Source of the DNA: Janthinobacterium lividum
GTDB lineage: Bacteria; Pseudomonadota; Gammaproteobacteria; Burkholderiales; Burkholderiaceae_D
Assembly: GCF_034424625.1 (NCBI RefSeq)
Contig: NZ_CP139976.1
Span: 1 to 64,000 of the forward strand
DNA length: 64,000 nt
Reading direction: 5' to 3'
Of the stretch, positions 47,076 to 57,054 are shown one piece after another. Every line of letters begins with the position of its first letter. The first letter of the stretch is position 1. Made by a program: the position numbers and the translations under genes. Below the pieces are notes generated by a model. That model was not told the DNA's origin and did no database searches. It saw only the letters and a list, made by a program, of their open reading frames with translations.

Positions 47076-49409
47076 ATGGCAATCAAGAGCCGCAAACACG
47101 CCCCAACCCGTTTCAACCAGCACATCGGCGCCGCCCTGGCCGTGATGCTGCTGCCCGTCGCCGCCCAGGCCGCCGATCCGGCCGGCCAAAGCGCGCCTGC
47201 ATCGCAGCAAACCCTGAACGAAGTCAAGGTCATTGGTTCCAAGGAAAACGACTTCAAGGCCGAAAAAGCCTCGTCGCCAAAATACACGGAAGAGCTGGTC
47301 AATACGCCGCAAACCATCGTCGTGATCAAGAAGGAATTGATCGAACAGCAAGGCGCGCTGACCCTGACGGACGCGCTGCGCAACACGCCGGGCGTCGGCA
47401 CTTTCTTCCTCGGTGAAAACGGCAACACCAACACGGGCGACGCCGTCTACATGCGTGGTTTTGATTCATCCGGCAGCATCTATGTCGATGGCGTGCGCGA
47501 CGTGGGTTCCATCTCGCGCGACGTCTTCAACATCGAACAGATCGATGTATTGAAGGGCCCGGCGGGCACGGACAGCGGCCGCGGTTCGCCGACCGGCTCG
47601 ATCAATCTGGTCAGCAAGACGGCCACCATGGAAAACAAATTCAATTCCCTGCTGACGGCGGGCAGCGGCAAGCAGAAACGCGCCACGGCCGACTGGAACC
47701 GCATCCTCGACAGCGATACGGGCACGGCCTTGCGCCTGAACCTGATGACGCAGGACAGCGGCAACGCGGCGCGCGATGAAGTCAAGAACAAGCGCTGGGC
47801 CTTCGCGCCCACCGTCACCTTCGGTATCGGCAAGCCGACGCGCATCACGGCCAGCTACCTGCACGTGGATCAAAACAACGTGCCCGACGGCGGCGTGCCG
47901 ACCATCGGCCTGCCTGGCTACTCGACGCCGGACGTCCCAACGAAGGACAAGCCGATCATCCGCACCTACCTGAACAGCGCGGCCAAGGTCGATCCGAAGA
48001 ATTTCTACGGTTCCACCTCGGACTACGACAAGATCAAGGCCGACATGGGCACCTTGCGCATCGACCATGATTTCTCGCCGAACGTGCAAATCCAGAACAC
48101 CACGCGCTACGGCAAGACCCAGCAGGACTACCTGCTGACGGCCTTCATGGCCAACACCGCCAACCTGAAGACACCAGTCACCACCGATCCATCGACCTGG
48201 ACCCTGGCGCGCTCGCTGCGCACCGTCAAGGATCAGGAAAACACGATCCTGACCAACCAGACCGTGGTCAGCGCGCAATTCGACACGGGCGTGCTGAAGC
48301 ACTCCGTGGTGGCCGGCGCCGAATTCACCAGCGAAAAACAGACCAACTACAGCTATGTGCCCGCCAGCCTGGGCACCTTGCCGGCAGCGAACCTGTACCA
48401 CCCGAATCCGCGCGACACCGTCACCGGCCATAACCCCGTGCGCAGCGGCGCCTTCACGGAAGGCGAAGTCAACACGCAAAGCCTGTATGTCTTCGACACC
48501 ATCAAGTTCGGCGACAAGTGGCTGTTCAACGGCGGCGTGCGCTTCGACCATTTCAATACCACGTATGACGCCATCACCCTGCAAACGGCCGTGACTGCGC
48601 CTGCGGTACAGCCATTGCCAGTGGGCACGCCGATTCCTACCCACCTGACCCTGAGCGACACCCTGGCCAACGGCAAGATCTCGGCCATGTACAAACCGAC
48701 GCCGGACAGCAGCGTGTACGCCTTGCTGGCCACGTCGAAAGCGCCGCCTGGCGTCAACTTCGCCCTGAGCACGGGCGCCAGCAGCGCGCAAAACCCGAAC
48801 TATGACCCGCAGGAAACCATCACCAAGGAAATCGGCACCAAGTGGGACTTCCTGAAGCAAAAACTGTCGCTGTCGGCCGCCGTCTACCAGACCACCGTCA
48901 AGAATGAAGTGGAACAGGACCCAGTCATCCCGACCATTTATTATCAGACCGGCAAGAAGCGCGTGGAAGGCCTGGAACTGGGCGTGGTGGGCGAGATCAT
49001 GCCAAACTGGCTGGTCAGCGCTGGCTACACGCGCATGAATACCAAGGTCGAGTCGGGCAAGGTCGTCACGGCCAGCGGCATCAATAACCTCAGCTACACG
49101 CCAAAACAGGCGTTCACCAGCTGGACCTCGTACACCCTGCCGTTCGGCCTGAAAATCGGCGGCGGCGCGCGTTACGTGGGTGAAATGCTGCGCGGCACCG
49201 ATGGCGCCGTCGGCACGCCGGCCCGCGTGGATGCCTACTGGGTCTTCGATGCCATGGCAACCTATACCGTCAACAAGAACCTCGACTTGCAGCTGAACGC
49301 CTACAACCTGGCCGACAAGACCTATGTGGCGGCCATCAACAAATCCGGCTTCCGCTATACCCCGGGCCAGCCCCGTTCGTTCAGCCTGACGGCGAATATC
49401 AAGTTCTGA
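47076..49409 (+). CDS. fiu: TonB-dependent catecholate siderophore receptor, Fiu-like
   Basis: A 777-residue outer-membrane receptor. A signal peptide ends near AQAA at about 33. The plug domain carries NTPQTIVVI, LTDALRNTPGVG, GENGNTNTGDAVYMRGFD and VDVLKGPAGTD-like blocks; the barrel follows and ends with Phe in SLTANIKF. Many blocks match E. coli Fiu almost residue for residue (DGGVPTIGLPGY, LQLNAYNLADKTYV). Fiu imports monomeric catechols with bound ferric iron. A Fur box precedes it. No TonB-system genes are adjacent. Confidence 0.92.
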   Translation: MAIKSRKHAPTRFNQHIGAALAVMLLPVAAQAADPAGQSAPASQQTLNEVKVIGSKENDFKAEKASSPKYTEELVNTPQTIVVIKKELIEQQGALTLTDALRNTPGVGTFFLGENGNTNTGDAVYMRGFDSSGSIYVDGVRDVGSISRDVFNIEQIDVLKGPAGTDSGRGSPTGSINLVSKTATMENKFNSLLTAGSGKQKRATADWNRILDSDTGTALRLNLMTQDSGNAARDEVKNKRWAFAPTVTFGIGKPTRITASYLHVDQNNVPDGGVPTIGLPGYSTPDVPTKDKPIIRTYLNSAAKVDPKNFYGSTSDYDKIKADMGTLRIDHDFSPNVQIQNTTRYGKTQQDYLLTAFMANTANLKTPVTTDPSTWTLARSLRTVKDQENTILTNQTVVSAQFDTGVLKHSVVAGAEFTSEKQTNYSYVPASLGTLPAANLYHPNPRDTVTGHNPVRSGAFTEGEVNTQSLYVFDTIKFGDKWLFNGGVRFDHFNTTYDAITLQTAVTAPAVQPLPVGTPIPTHLTLSDTLANGKISAMYKPTPDSSVYALLATSKAPPGVNFALSTGASSAQNPNYDPQETITKEIGTKWDFLKQKLSLSAAVYQTTVKNEVEQDPVIPTIYYQTGKKRVEGLELGVVGEIMPNWLVSAGYTRMNTKVESGKVVTASGINNLSYTPKQAFTSWTSYTLPFGLKIGGGARYVGEMLRGTDGAVGTPARVDAYWVFDAMATYTVNKNLDLQLNAYNLADKTYVAAINKSGFRYTPGQPRSFSLTANIKF

Positions 49410-49438
49410 AATCAATAGAACAGAAACTCCACCACATC

Positions 49439-49466
49439 AAGCCCCTCTTCGGAGGGGCTTTTTTAT
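49439..49466 (+). terminator. Terminator of the Fiu-like gene
   Basis: The stem AAGCCCCTC (49439-49447) pairs with GAGGGGCTT (49452-49460) around a TTCG tetraloop, followed by T. It starts 30 bp after the stop. Confidence 0.95.
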
Positions 49467-49517
49467 TGTCCTGCCAATCTTGTCTTTTTGGCGCACCGCC
49501 GCCCTGCCGCGACTAGC

Positions 49518-49533
49518 GTATGAAAAGTCATAC
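49518..49533. promoter_or_regulatory. Inverted repeat upstream of the dicarboxylate symporter gene
   Basis: GTATGA (49518-49523) and TCATAC (49528-49533) form a perfect 6-bp inverted repeat. It lies about 120 bp upstream of the candidate sigma-54 promoter, a fitting distance for an enhancer bound by DctD. The assignment is inferred. Confidence 0.45.
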
Positions 49534-49650
49534 AGCGATATCCCGCCGCGTCCAATATTTCGCGCAAGCACGCCAAGTTGCGACATCTAAACAACAAAAA
49601 AGCTTCCTTAAATCAACAACTTAAGAAGTTAGGTTCCAAATTCCCATTTC

Positions 49651-49666
49651 AGGCATATCCTTTGCT
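49651..49666 (+). promoter_or_regulatory. Candidate sigma-54 (-24/-12) promoter of dctA
   Basis: AGGCATATCCTTTGCT has GG at 49652-49653 and GC at 49664-49665 with correct 10-bp separation, matching TGGCAC-N5-TTGCW well. It lies 128 bp upstream of the symporter ATG. A DctD-type sigma-54 activator gene lies 4.4 kb downstream. The stretch 49467-49793 is otherwise empty apart from an upstream inverted repeat. Confidence 0.75.
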
Positions 49667-49793
49667 ATGTACAGGTTTTGCTGCAAATAATCGCTGGCAC
49701 GCAAGGGCTTGTTTTTGAGAAATATTGACTCCAAGCTTGAGTTGCTCGCTATCAATAATCCGCTCACAGCGGCGTTTCACCGGAGGAGTCAAA

Positions 49794-51107
49794 ATGAAAA
49801 AGAAACGGCCATTAACCCTGTACATCCTGATTGCCATGATCCTCGGCATTGCCGTGGGCTATGGATGCAACACCGCCTTCCCTGATGCCAAGCTCAGCGC
49901 TCAGATCGCTGGCAATATTTCCATCGTCACCGACGTCTTCCTGCGCCTGATCAAGATGATCATTGCGCTGCTGGTGTTCTCCACCCTGACGGTCGGTATC
50001 GCCCACATGGGCGACGGCAAGACGGCGGGCCGCATCGGCCTGAAAGCCATGTGCTGGTTCGTCGTTGCCTCGCTGGTGTCGCTGGCGCTGGGCATGGTGC
50101 TGTCGAACCTGATGCAGCTGGGAACCAACCTCGGTTTGCCATTGCCGGACATCCACGCGTCGACGAATCTGAAAACGGCCGCCTTCACCTTGAAAGACTT
50201 CTTCACGCACCTGGTGCCGAAGTCGCCGATCGAGGCCATGGCCAACAATGAAATCCTGCAAGTGCTGGTGTTCTCGATCTTCTTCGGCGGCGCACTGGCC
50301 GGCCTGGGCGAATCGGGCAAGACCCTGACGGCCGTCGTTGACCAGCTGGCACAAGTCATGCTGCGCATCACCGGCACCATCATGAACCTGGCCCCGCTGG
50401 CCGTGTTCGCTGCCATGGCCTCCGTCATCACCACCCACGGCCTGGGCGTGCTGGTCACGTTTGCCAAGTTCATGGGCGGCTTCTACGTAGGCCTGCTGTG
50501 CCTGTGGGCCCTGCTGATCGGCGCCGGCTTCGTCGTCATCGGCCCACGCATCTTCAAACTGGTCGGCCTGATCCGCGAACCGTTCTTGCTGGCATTCTCG
50601 ACGGCCAGCTCGGAAGCGGCGTATCCGAAACTGCTGACGGCGCTCGACCAGTTCGGCGTGGACCGCAAGATTTCCAGCTTCGTGCTGCCGATGGGCTACT
50701 CCTTCAACCTCGATGGCTCGATGATGTACTGCACCTTTGCCGTGCTGTTCATTGCGCAAGCCTATGGTATCGACCTGTCGATCGGCACCCAGATCACCAT
50801 GCTGCTGCTGCTGATGCTGACCTCGAAAGGCATGGCCGGCGTACCGCGCGCCTCGCTGGTGGTGATTGCCGCTACCCTGAACCAGTTCAATATTCCGGAA
50901 GCGGGCCTGCTATTGCTGATGGGCGTCGACCAATTCCTCGACATGGGCCGTTCGGCAACCAACGCGGTCGGCAATGCCGTCGCCACGGCCGTCGTCGCCA
51001 AGTGGGAAGGTGGCCTGGCCACCGAGGAAGAAGCAGCCGCGGCCAACGCGGCCAGCCAGAACACGGAAAGCCATTGGGGCGAAGCGGATCACGCTAGCAA
51101 AGCCTGA
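49794..51107 (+). CDS. dctA: Dicarboxylate:cation symporter (DctA/GltP family)
   Basis: A 437-residue inner-membrane protein with eight transmembrane helices and two re-entrant loops. The serine-rich loop reads FSTASSEAAYPK, and the later helix has GYSFNLDGSMMY and the substrate-site Asp/Arg region near GMAGVPRAS. It belongs to the family that moves C4-dicarboxylates, aspartate or glutamate with H+ or Na+. DctBD downstream and a sigma-54 promoter upstream favour a C4-dicarboxylate substrate. GGAGG precedes ATG 49794. Confidence 0.9.
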   Translation: MKKKRPLTLYILIAMILGIAVGYGCNTAFPDAKLSAQIAGNISIVTDVFLRLIKMIIALLVFSTLTVGIAHMGDGKTAGRIGLKAMCWFVVASLVSLALGMVLSNLMQLGTNLGLPLPDIHASTNLKTAAFTLKDFFTHLVPKSPIEAMANNEILQVLVFSIFFGGALAGLGESGKTLTAVVDQLAQVMLRITGTIMNLAPLAVFAAMASVITTHGLGVLVTFAKFMGGFYVGLLCLWALLIGAGFVVIGPRIFKLVGLIREPFLLAFSTASSEAAYPKLLTALDQFGVDRKISSFVLPMGYSFNLDGSMMYCTFAVLFIAQAYGIDLSIGTQITMLLLLMLTSKGMAGVPRASLVVIAATLNQFNIPEAGLLLLMGVDQFLDMGRSATNAVGNAVATAVVAKWEGGLATEEEAAAANAASQNTESHWGEADHASKA

Positions 51108-51113
51108 TAGCGC

Positions 51114-51142
51114 CATGGCCCGCCACAAGCGGGCCATTTATT
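51114..51142 (+). terminator. Hairpin after dctA
   Basis: ATGGCCCGC (51114-51122) pairs with GCGGGCCAT (51128-51136) around a 5-nt loop, followed by TTATTTG. The T-run is weak, so read-through into the porin gene is possible. Confidence 0.7.
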
Positions 51143-51215
51143 TGTTGTCCATGTTGAGTAACAAGCAGTCAGGTAGTGCGATCAGTAGTCATCCCAACTT
51201 ATTAGAGAGATTTTC

Positions 51216-52208
51216 ATGAAAAAAGTCCTGTTTACCCTGCTGGCCCTTGGCGCAGCTTCCGGCGGCGCGCTGGCCCAATCGAGCGTGACCATCTATGGCG
51301 TGGCTGACGCCGGCCTGGTGTTCGACAAGGATGCGGCTGGAGACCGCCTGAACCGCGTCGCTTCCGGCGTCGCCTCGGGCTCGCGCATCGGCTTCAAAGG
51401 CAAGGAAGACCTGGGCGGCGGCCTGGCCGCAACCTTCGTGCTGGAAAGCGGTTTCAATATCGACACCGGCACCTCGGGCCAGGGCGGCTTGCTGTTCGGC
51501 CGCCAGGCATATGTCGGCCTGACCGGCAGCGCCGGCGCCGTCACCCTGGGCCGCCAATATTCTCCGTACTACCTGGCCCTGCGCGACGTGGCCGATCCGT
51601 TTGTCATCGGCCTGGCCGGCACGGCATCGAACCTGATGGCGACGAATATCCGCGTTGACAACATGGTGCAATACACCACGCCAACCTATAGCCACCTGTC
51701 GGCCGACCTGGCGTATGGCTTTGGCGAAGTGGCTGGCGACAATGCGAAAAACCGCAGCATGGGCGGCGCCGTGCACTACATCGACGGTCCGCTGAACGTG
51801 ACCCTGACGCACCACCGCAAGGAAAATGCGCTGGCGACCCAGCAAACGCGCAACACCCTGCTGGCCACGCGCTACGACTTTGGCGTGCTGCAAGGCAACT
51901 TCGGCTACGCCGACAACCGCGCCCTCGACAACAGCAAGAGCAACGACATCCTGCTTGGCTTCAGCGCACCGTTCGGCGCCACCAAGCTGGTCGCGTCCTA
52001 CATCCGCCACAACGACAAGAGCAATGCCAACCGTGACGCCCAGCAGTGGGCCATCGGCGCCTTCTACGCCCTGTCCAAGCGCAGCGACCTGTACACCGGT
52101 TACGGCCACATCAGCAACAAGAACGGCGCCACCTTCGTCGTCGGCAATGCCACCGACAATGGCACCGGCAACAGCGGCTTCAACCTGGGCATGCGCCATA
52201 CCTTCTAA
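51216..52208 (+). CDS. Gram-negative porin
   Basis: A 330-residue trimeric-type porin. A signal peptide ends ALAQ, and the mature protein begins SSVTIYGVADAGL, the standard start of betaproteobacterial porins of the OmpC/PorB-like family. PEFLR-like loop features are lacking; the protein ends in LGMRHTF with terminal Phe needed for outer-membrane insertion. It lies between the symporter and dctBD and may admit the same acids through the outer membrane. A ribosome site AGAGAG (51204-51209) precedes the ATG. Confidence 0.93.
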   Translation: MKKVLFTLLALGAASGGALAQSSVTIYGVADAGLVFDKDAAGDRLNRVASGVASGSRIGFKGKEDLGGGLAATFVLESGFNIDTGTSGQGGLLFGRQAYVGLTGSAGAVTLGRQYSPYYLALRDVADPFVIGLAGTASNLMATNIRVDNMVQYTTPTYSHLSADLAYGFGEVAGDNAKNRSMGGAVHYIDGPLNVTLTHHRKENALATQQTRNTLLATRYDFGVLQGNFGYADNRALDNSKSNDILLGFSAPFGATKLVASYIRHNDKSNANRDAQQWAIGAFYALSKRSDLYTGYGHISNKNGATFVVGNATDNGTGNSGFNLGMRHTF

Positions 52209-52240
52209 GGACGTCGAGCTGTCCGTGACATAGAAGTGTG

Positions 52241-52272
52241 AGCCGCCGGATGCATATCCGGCGGCTTTTTCT
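52241..52272 (+). terminator. Terminator of the porin gene
   Basis: AGCCGCCGGAT (52241-52251) pairs with ATCCGGCGGCT (52256-52266) around a 4-nt loop, followed by T. It starts 33 bp after the porin stop. Confidence 0.95.
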
Positions 52273-52329
52273 TTTTACGCAATATTTAAATGCGATACTG
52301 TGGGTTCTTGCAAGTTGGCAGCTGATTTT

Positions 52330-54240
52330 ATGAATAGCAGTACTACGAAACCCTCCCTTTCCTGGCGCCAGCGCCTGTCGCAACGGTCGGGCCGCGAAAC
52401 GCTGGCCTGGGGCGTGGTGCTGGCCGCCTGCCTGGCCACCGTCTGGCTCGTGTATTTCTGGACCGAACGCATCGCCATCGGCAAGCTGCAGGCCAGCGGT
52501 GCGCAACGCCTGGAAGTGTATGTCAACAGCCTGGAAAATGCGCTGGAGAAATACGACTTCCTGCCCAAGACGCTGGAGCTGAACCGCGACGTGATTCGCC
52601 TGCTGCAGCACCCGGAAGACCCGGTGCTGGTCGATACGGTCAACCATTACCTCGAGCAGATGAATGACCAAGCAAAATCCTCGACCATTTTCATCAGCAA
52701 CCTCGACGGCAACACGCGGGCCGCCAGCAACTGGCAGCAGCCCGACAGCTTTATTGGTGACAATATCTCGTTCCGCCCCTACGCCCAGGACGCGTTGCGC
52801 GGCACGCCGGGCCGCTTCTATGGCGTGGGCACGACGCGGCTGGAGCCCGGTTACTTCTTTGCCCACGGCATCTACCAGAATGGCCACATGCTGGGCCTGG
52901 CAACGGTGAAGGTGAATCTGGAAAACCTGGAAAAACGCTGGGTGCAAGGCGCCGACAAGGTCATGCTGGCCGACGAGCATGGCGTGATCTTCCTGAGCTC
53001 CATGGCGGACTGGAAGTACAAGACCCTGGCGCCGCTGTCGCCCGCGATCGTCGAGGAACTCAACCGCACGCGCCAGTATTATTCGAAGCAGCTCGCAGCC
53101 ATCCCCTTCGTTTCCGACCGCCAGCTGGGCAATGGCGCGCGCGTGATCAGCGTGCGCGAACAGGAACATGCCGACACGCCACCGAAGATCAGCTCGAGCG
53201 TCATGACGCAGATCAAGCTCAAGTCCCCGCAAGGCTGGACTTTTATTTATTTGTCCGACCTGGCGCAAGCGAAGGCCAGCGCGCGCGCTGCGGCCGCCTT
53301 CTCTTGCGTGCTGCTGGGCTTTTTCATGCTGCTGTTCTTTTACCTGCGCCAGCGCCGCGCGGCCGTGGCGCAAAAACTGCGCGCCCGCGAAGATCTGCAG
53401 CATGCCTACGACAACCTGGAAGCCATGGTCGAGGAGCGCACCTCGGAACTCAATGCCATGACGCAAAGCCTGAGCCAGGAAATCGAGGTGCGCAGCAAGG
53501 CCGAGCAAAAACTCCACATCACGCAAAACGAACTGTTTCAAGCAGGTAAGATGGCGGTACTGGGACAAATGTCGGCCAGCATCACGCATGAACTCAACCA
53601 GCCACTGACGGCGCTGCGCACCATGTCCGACAATGCCGTCATCCTGCTGGAACGGGGACGGCTCGACGACGCGCGGCGCAATCTGGCGAAGATTTCGCAA
53701 ATTGCGGCCAGGATGGGGACCATTACGGGCCAATTGAAGATTTTTGCGCGCAAGTCGACCACCAGCCTGACCTCCGTCTCGATCCCCACGGCGATCAGCA
53801 ACGCCCTGTTCCTCGTCGAACGCCGGCTGCAGGTGGAAAATGTGCGTTTCACCCTGCAATTGCCGCCCGAAGACATTTTCGCCATGTGCGAAAGCAACCG
53901 CCTGGAGCAGGTGCTGGTGAACCTGTATGCCAATGCGCTCGACGCCATGAATGGCAGCGACGTGCGCAGCCTGCGCGTGGCCGTCGAATGCACGCCCGAG
54001 CACGTGCTGATCCACGTGGCCGACACGGGGCCCGGCTTGTCCACGGAAGTGTGCGAACACCTGTTCGAACCGTTCTTCACCACCAAGCCGCAAGGCCTGG
54101 GACTGGGCCTGGGACTGGCCATTTCCGAACAGATCACGCGCCAGTTCGGCGGCGTGCTGCGCGCCGAAAACGCTCCCGGCGGCGGCGCCATCTTCACCAT
54201 CGAACTACAGATTGCAACGCAGGAGGAAAAACATGTTTGA
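52330..54240 (+). CDS. dctB: C4-dicarboxylate sensor histidine kinase DctB
   Basis: A 636-residue membrane kinase. Transmembrane helices at about 28-48 and 318-338 flank a long periplasmic double-Cache sensor, as in DctB, which binds succinate, fumarate or malate. A coiled linker (about 345-400) leads to the HisKA domain with H420 in ITHELNQPL and the HATPase with GLGLGLAIS. The response regulator starts inside its last codons (8-bp overlap), so the pair is coupled. Its own promoter should lie in the 60 bp after the porin terminator. Confidence 0.93.
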   Translation: MNSSTTKPSLSWRQRLSQRSGRETLAWGVVLAACLATVWLVYFWTERIAIGKLQASGAQRLEVYVNSLENALEKYDFLPKTLELNRDVIRLLQHPEDPVLVDTVNHYLEQMNDQAKSSTIFISNLDGNTRAASNWQQPDSFIGDNISFRPYAQDALRGTPGRFYGVGTTRLEPGYFFAHGIYQNGHMLGLATVKVNLENLEKRWVQGADKVMLADEHGVIFLSSMADWKYKTLAPLSPAIVEELNRTRQYYSKQLAAIPFVSDRQLGNGARVISVREQEHADTPPKISSSVMTQIKLKSPQGWTFIYLSDLAQAKASARAAAAFSCVLLGFFMLLFFYLRQRRAAVAQKLRAREDLQHAYDNLEAMVEERTSELNAMTQSLSQEIEVRSKAEQKLHITQNELFQAGKMAVLGQMSASITHELNQPLTALRTMSDNAVILLERGRLDDARRNLAKISQIAARMGTITGQLKIFARKSTTSLTSVSIPTAISNALFLVERRLQVENVRFTLQLPPEDIFAMCESNRLEQVLVNLYANALDAMNGSDVRSLRVAVECTPEHVLIHVADTGPGLSTEVCEHLFEPFFTTKPQGLGLGLGLAISEQITRQFGGVLRAENAPGGGAIFTIELQIATQEEKHV

Positions 54241-55576
54241 CGGCTTGAAGGTCTTGCTGGTCGAGGACGACCCCACCGTACGCGAGGGCAGCGAGCAGGC
54301 ACTGCAGCTGGCCGGCCTGGACGTGCTGGCGTTTCACTCGGCCGAGCTGGCCTATAAACTGCTGACGCCGGATTTTCCCGGCATCGTGGTCAGCGACGTG
54401 CGCCTGCCCGGCATGAGCGGCCTGGAATTGCTGCAAGCGGTCAAGACACTCGATGCCAACCTGCCCGTGATCCTCGTCACGGGCCACGGCGACATCACGA
54501 TGGCCGTGCACGCCATGCGCACGGGCGCCTACGATTTCATCGAAAAGCCGTATTCGTCCGAGCAACTGGTCGACGTCATCCTGCGCGCGCTGGAAACGCG
54601 GCGCCTGACCCTGGAAGTGCACAGCTTGCGCCGGCAACTGGAAGACGGCGGCGGCATCGAATCGCGGTTACTGGGTAATTCCGTGGCGATGCGCGACATA
54701 CGGCGCCTGATCCTCGACGTTGCGGACGAACCGGCCGACGTGCTGATCTATGGCGACACGGGCACAGGCAAGGAAATGGTAGCCCGCTGCCTGCACGACT
54801 TCAGCCATCGCCGCAAGCACAACTTCGTCGCGGTCAACTGCGGCGCGATTCCGGAAAGCATATTTGAAAGCGAAGTCTTCGGCCACGAACCGGGCGCGTT
54901 TACAGGCGCGGCCAAGCGGCAGGTGGGCAAGATCGAGCACGCAGATCAAGGCACTTTTTTCCTCGACGAAATCGAAAGCCTGCCCCTGTCCCTGCAAGTC
55001 AAATTGCTGCGTGTGCTGCAGGAACGCTATATCGAGCGCCTGGGCTCGAACGTGCCCACGCCCGTCGACGTGCGCGTCATCGCGGCAGCCAAACTGGACC
55101 TGGAAGACTTGTCGCAGCAACAGAAATTCCGCAGCGACCTGTACTACCGCCTGAATCTGATCGTGCTGCATCTGCCGCCGCTGCGCGAGCGGCGCGAGGA
55201 TATTCCCATCCTGTTCGAGCACTTCGTGCTGGCCGCCGCCGCCCGCTACAACCGCGCCGCGCCCGTGGTCTCCAGCGCGCAGATGCGCAACCTGATGGCG
55301 CATTCCTGGCCCGGCAATGTGCGCGAGTTGCGCAATATCGCCGACCGCTTCGTGCTGGGCATCGCCGGTGGCGCCTCAAGCCTGCTGGCGGCCGGACTGG
55401 CCAGTCCCCTGTCGCTGGCGGAACAGGTCAACGGCTTCGAACGCGCGCTGATCGAACAGGAATTGCGCGCATATTCCGGCAACGTCAGCGAAGTGAGCAC
55501 AGTGCTCGGCTTGCCGAAACAGACCTTGTATCACAAGATGCAGAAGTACAACCTGGTGGCGGAAGAGTTCCGCTAA
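54233..55576 (+). CDS. dctD: Sigma-54 response regulator DctD
   Basis: A 447-residue NtrC-family activator. Receiver domain with D55; AAA+ core with Walker A GDTGTGKE, the sigma-54 contact loop GAFTGA near residue 221 and Walker B FLDEIES; C-terminal Fis-type HTH ([21 protein letters not shown]). AGGAGG precedes ATG 54233. Phosphorylated DctD should drive transcription at the sigma-54 promoter before dctA. The final helix is a little short but complete. Confidence 0.94.
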   Translation: MFDGLKVLLVEDDPTVREGSEQALQLAGLDVLAFHSAELAYKLLTPDFPGIVVSDVRLPGMSGLELLQAVKTLDANLPVILVTGHGDITMAVHAMRTGAYDFIEKPYSSEQLVDVILRALETRRLTLEVHSLRRQLEDGGGIESRLLGNSVAMRDIRRLILDVADEPADVLIYGDTGTGKEMVARCLHDFSHRRKHNFVAVNCGAIPESIFESEVFGHEPGAFTGAAKRQVGKIEHADQGTFFLDEIESLPLSLQVKLLRVLQERYIERLGSNVPTPVDVRVIAAAKLDLEDLSQQQKFRSDLYYRLNLIVLHLPPLRERREDIPILFEHFVLAAAARYNRAAPVVSSAQMRNLMAHSWPGNVRELRNIADRFVLGIAGGASSLLAAGLASPLSLAEQVNGFERALIEQELRAYSGNVSEVSTVLGLPKQTLYHKMQKYNLVAEEFR

Positions 55577-56314
55577 TCAGCCGACCCGGCCCGTGCGCAA
55601 GGGCGTGACCCAGTCGGGCCGCCCATTCGCCAGCGCCAGCCGGGCCGCCTTTTCCCAGTCATATGCCACAGCATGCAGCTGCGCCGTCCAGGCACCATCG
55701 CTTCCCTGTTCGGCGATGGCATAGCGGGCATGCGGCGTGCCGTTTTCCATCACGTGCGGATAACCATGGTCGTCGTCGTAGGCTTGCAAGCCCACGCTGC
55801 CCGGATTGACGATCAGCCGCCCATCGGGCAGGCGCACCTGGCGCGGCATGTGCGTATGGCCACACAGGATCAAGGCCGCGTCCGTCATACCGGCCCGTTC
55901 GGCCACCTCCTCCGGCGTGGCGGCGCGGCTGCCTTGCGGCGTGACGCTGTCGAGAAAATACACGAGATCGCTGCTGGGCGTGCCATGCACGAGCAGCACG
56001 TCCTGCCGCAGGCGCACGGTGGCGGGCAGTGCCGCGATCCAGTCCAGTTGCTGCGGCAGCAGTTGCGCGCGCGCATAGGCATCCGAGACGCCCATGCGGG
56101 CCGGATCGCCCAGCAACTGGCGCTCGTGGTTGCCGCGGATGGTGGGCAGATCGAGCGCCATCAGACGCGCCGCCGTGGCGCGCGGCTGCAAATGGCCCGA
56201 AACGATATCGCCAAGGTTGACAGTCACGTCCACGCCACGCCGGGCGATGTCGTCCAGCACGGCCTCAAGCGCATCCAGGTTGCCGTGGATATCGGAAATA
56301 GTGGCGATTCTCAT
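55577..56314 (-). CDS. Metallophosphoesterase (YfcE/calcineurin-like)
   Basis: A 245-residue protein. The four metal-binding blocks are present in order: SDIHGN at the start, GDIVSG, GNHE and GHTHMPR, and then NPGSVG. It is a cytoplasmic phosphodiesterase of the YfcE-like group; its substrate is unknown. An excellent GGGAGG precedes ATG 56314, and this ATG overlaps the stop of the GNAT gene by four bases (ATGA). It converges on dctD, one base apart. Confidence 0.9.
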   Translation of the reverse strand: MRIATISDIHGNLDALEAVLDDIARRGVDVTVNLGDIVSGHLQPRATAARLMALDLPTIRGNHERQLLGDPARMGVSDAYARAQLLPQQLDWIAALPATVRLRQDVLLVHGTPSSDLVYFLDSVTPQGSRAATPEEVAERAGMTDAALILCGHTHMPRQVRLPDGRLIVNPGSVGLQAYDDDHGYPHVMENGTPHARYAIAEQGSDGAWTAQLHAVAYDWEKAARLALANGRPDWVTPLRTGRVG

Positions 56315-56886
56315 GTTACCTCCCTGTGCAACCATTCTGCACGCGTCAGACGATACAGGCAATGCGTGCGCAATGCATGTCCTGGCGGTAAGGCCGGATG
56401 CTCGAAAGTGGCGGCCTCGCGGCGCATGCCCAGACGCGCCATCAGCGCGCTCGAGCGCACGTTGGGCAGCGCCGTAAACGCGACGATTTCCGGCAGCTGC
56501 AAGCGCTCGTAACCTGCGTGCAAGGCGGCCTGCGCCGCTTCCTGCGCGTAACCTTGTCCCCAGTAATCGAACGCCAGGCGCCAGCCGATTTCCACGCACG
56601 GCGAACATGGCAGTTGCGCAGCGGGAATATGCAAGCCCGTCATGCCGATGAAGGCATCGTTTTCTCGCAAGGCAACGGCCCATAAGCCCCAGCCCCGCTC
56701 GTCGATCAAGCCGCTACAGCGCCGCGCCATGGCGTCGCTGGATTCGCGCGACAGGGCCGTCGGGAAATATGCCATCACGCGGGGATCGGCATTCAGGGCC
56801 GCGAACGGCGCCAGGTCGCTGTCGCGCCACTGCCGCAGCACCAGTCGCGGCGTCATCAGTTCCATAATCTCCTGCATCGTTTCCAT
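56311..56886 (-). CDS. GNAT acetyltransferase (RimJ/RimL-like)
   Basis: A 191-residue single-domain GNAT protein. TPRLVLRQWRDSD near the start, the acetyl-CoA loop region YWGQGYAQEAAQAAL and NVRSSALMARLGMR are standard for the RimJ/RimL group that acetylates protein N-termini or small amines. ATG 56886 gives the full length; Met 8 has AGGAG in front and could be the true start. It is coupled to the phosphoesterase gene. Confidence 0.9.
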   Translation of the reverse strand: METMQEIMELMTPRLVLRQWRDSDLAPFAALNADPRVMAYFPTALSRESSDAMARRCSGLIDERGWGLWAVALRENDAFIGMTGLHIPAAQLPCSPCVEIGWRLAFDYWGQGYAQEAAQAALHAGYERLQLPEIVAFTALPNVRSSALMARLGMRREAATFEHPALPPGHALRTHCLYRLTRAEWLHREVT

Positions 56887-57054
56887 CCCTTCATTACCAG
56901 TCGTTACAGTGGATTTACCGGCGGTAGGACAAGTCCGACGGCCACTTGCGACGTGCGGCTACGTAATTTAAAAGTAACAATTGCTACCATTTCCTCATTG
57001 CACTGTTGCCCAAAGCGTCGCGACAGTTTTCACTTTATCTTGAGGAGTAGCCCC

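Noticed and set aside
49693..49712. TGGCACGCAAGGGCTTG as an alternative sigma-54 promoter
   Set aside because: The GG and GC elements are one base too close; the site at 49651-49666 has the right spacing.
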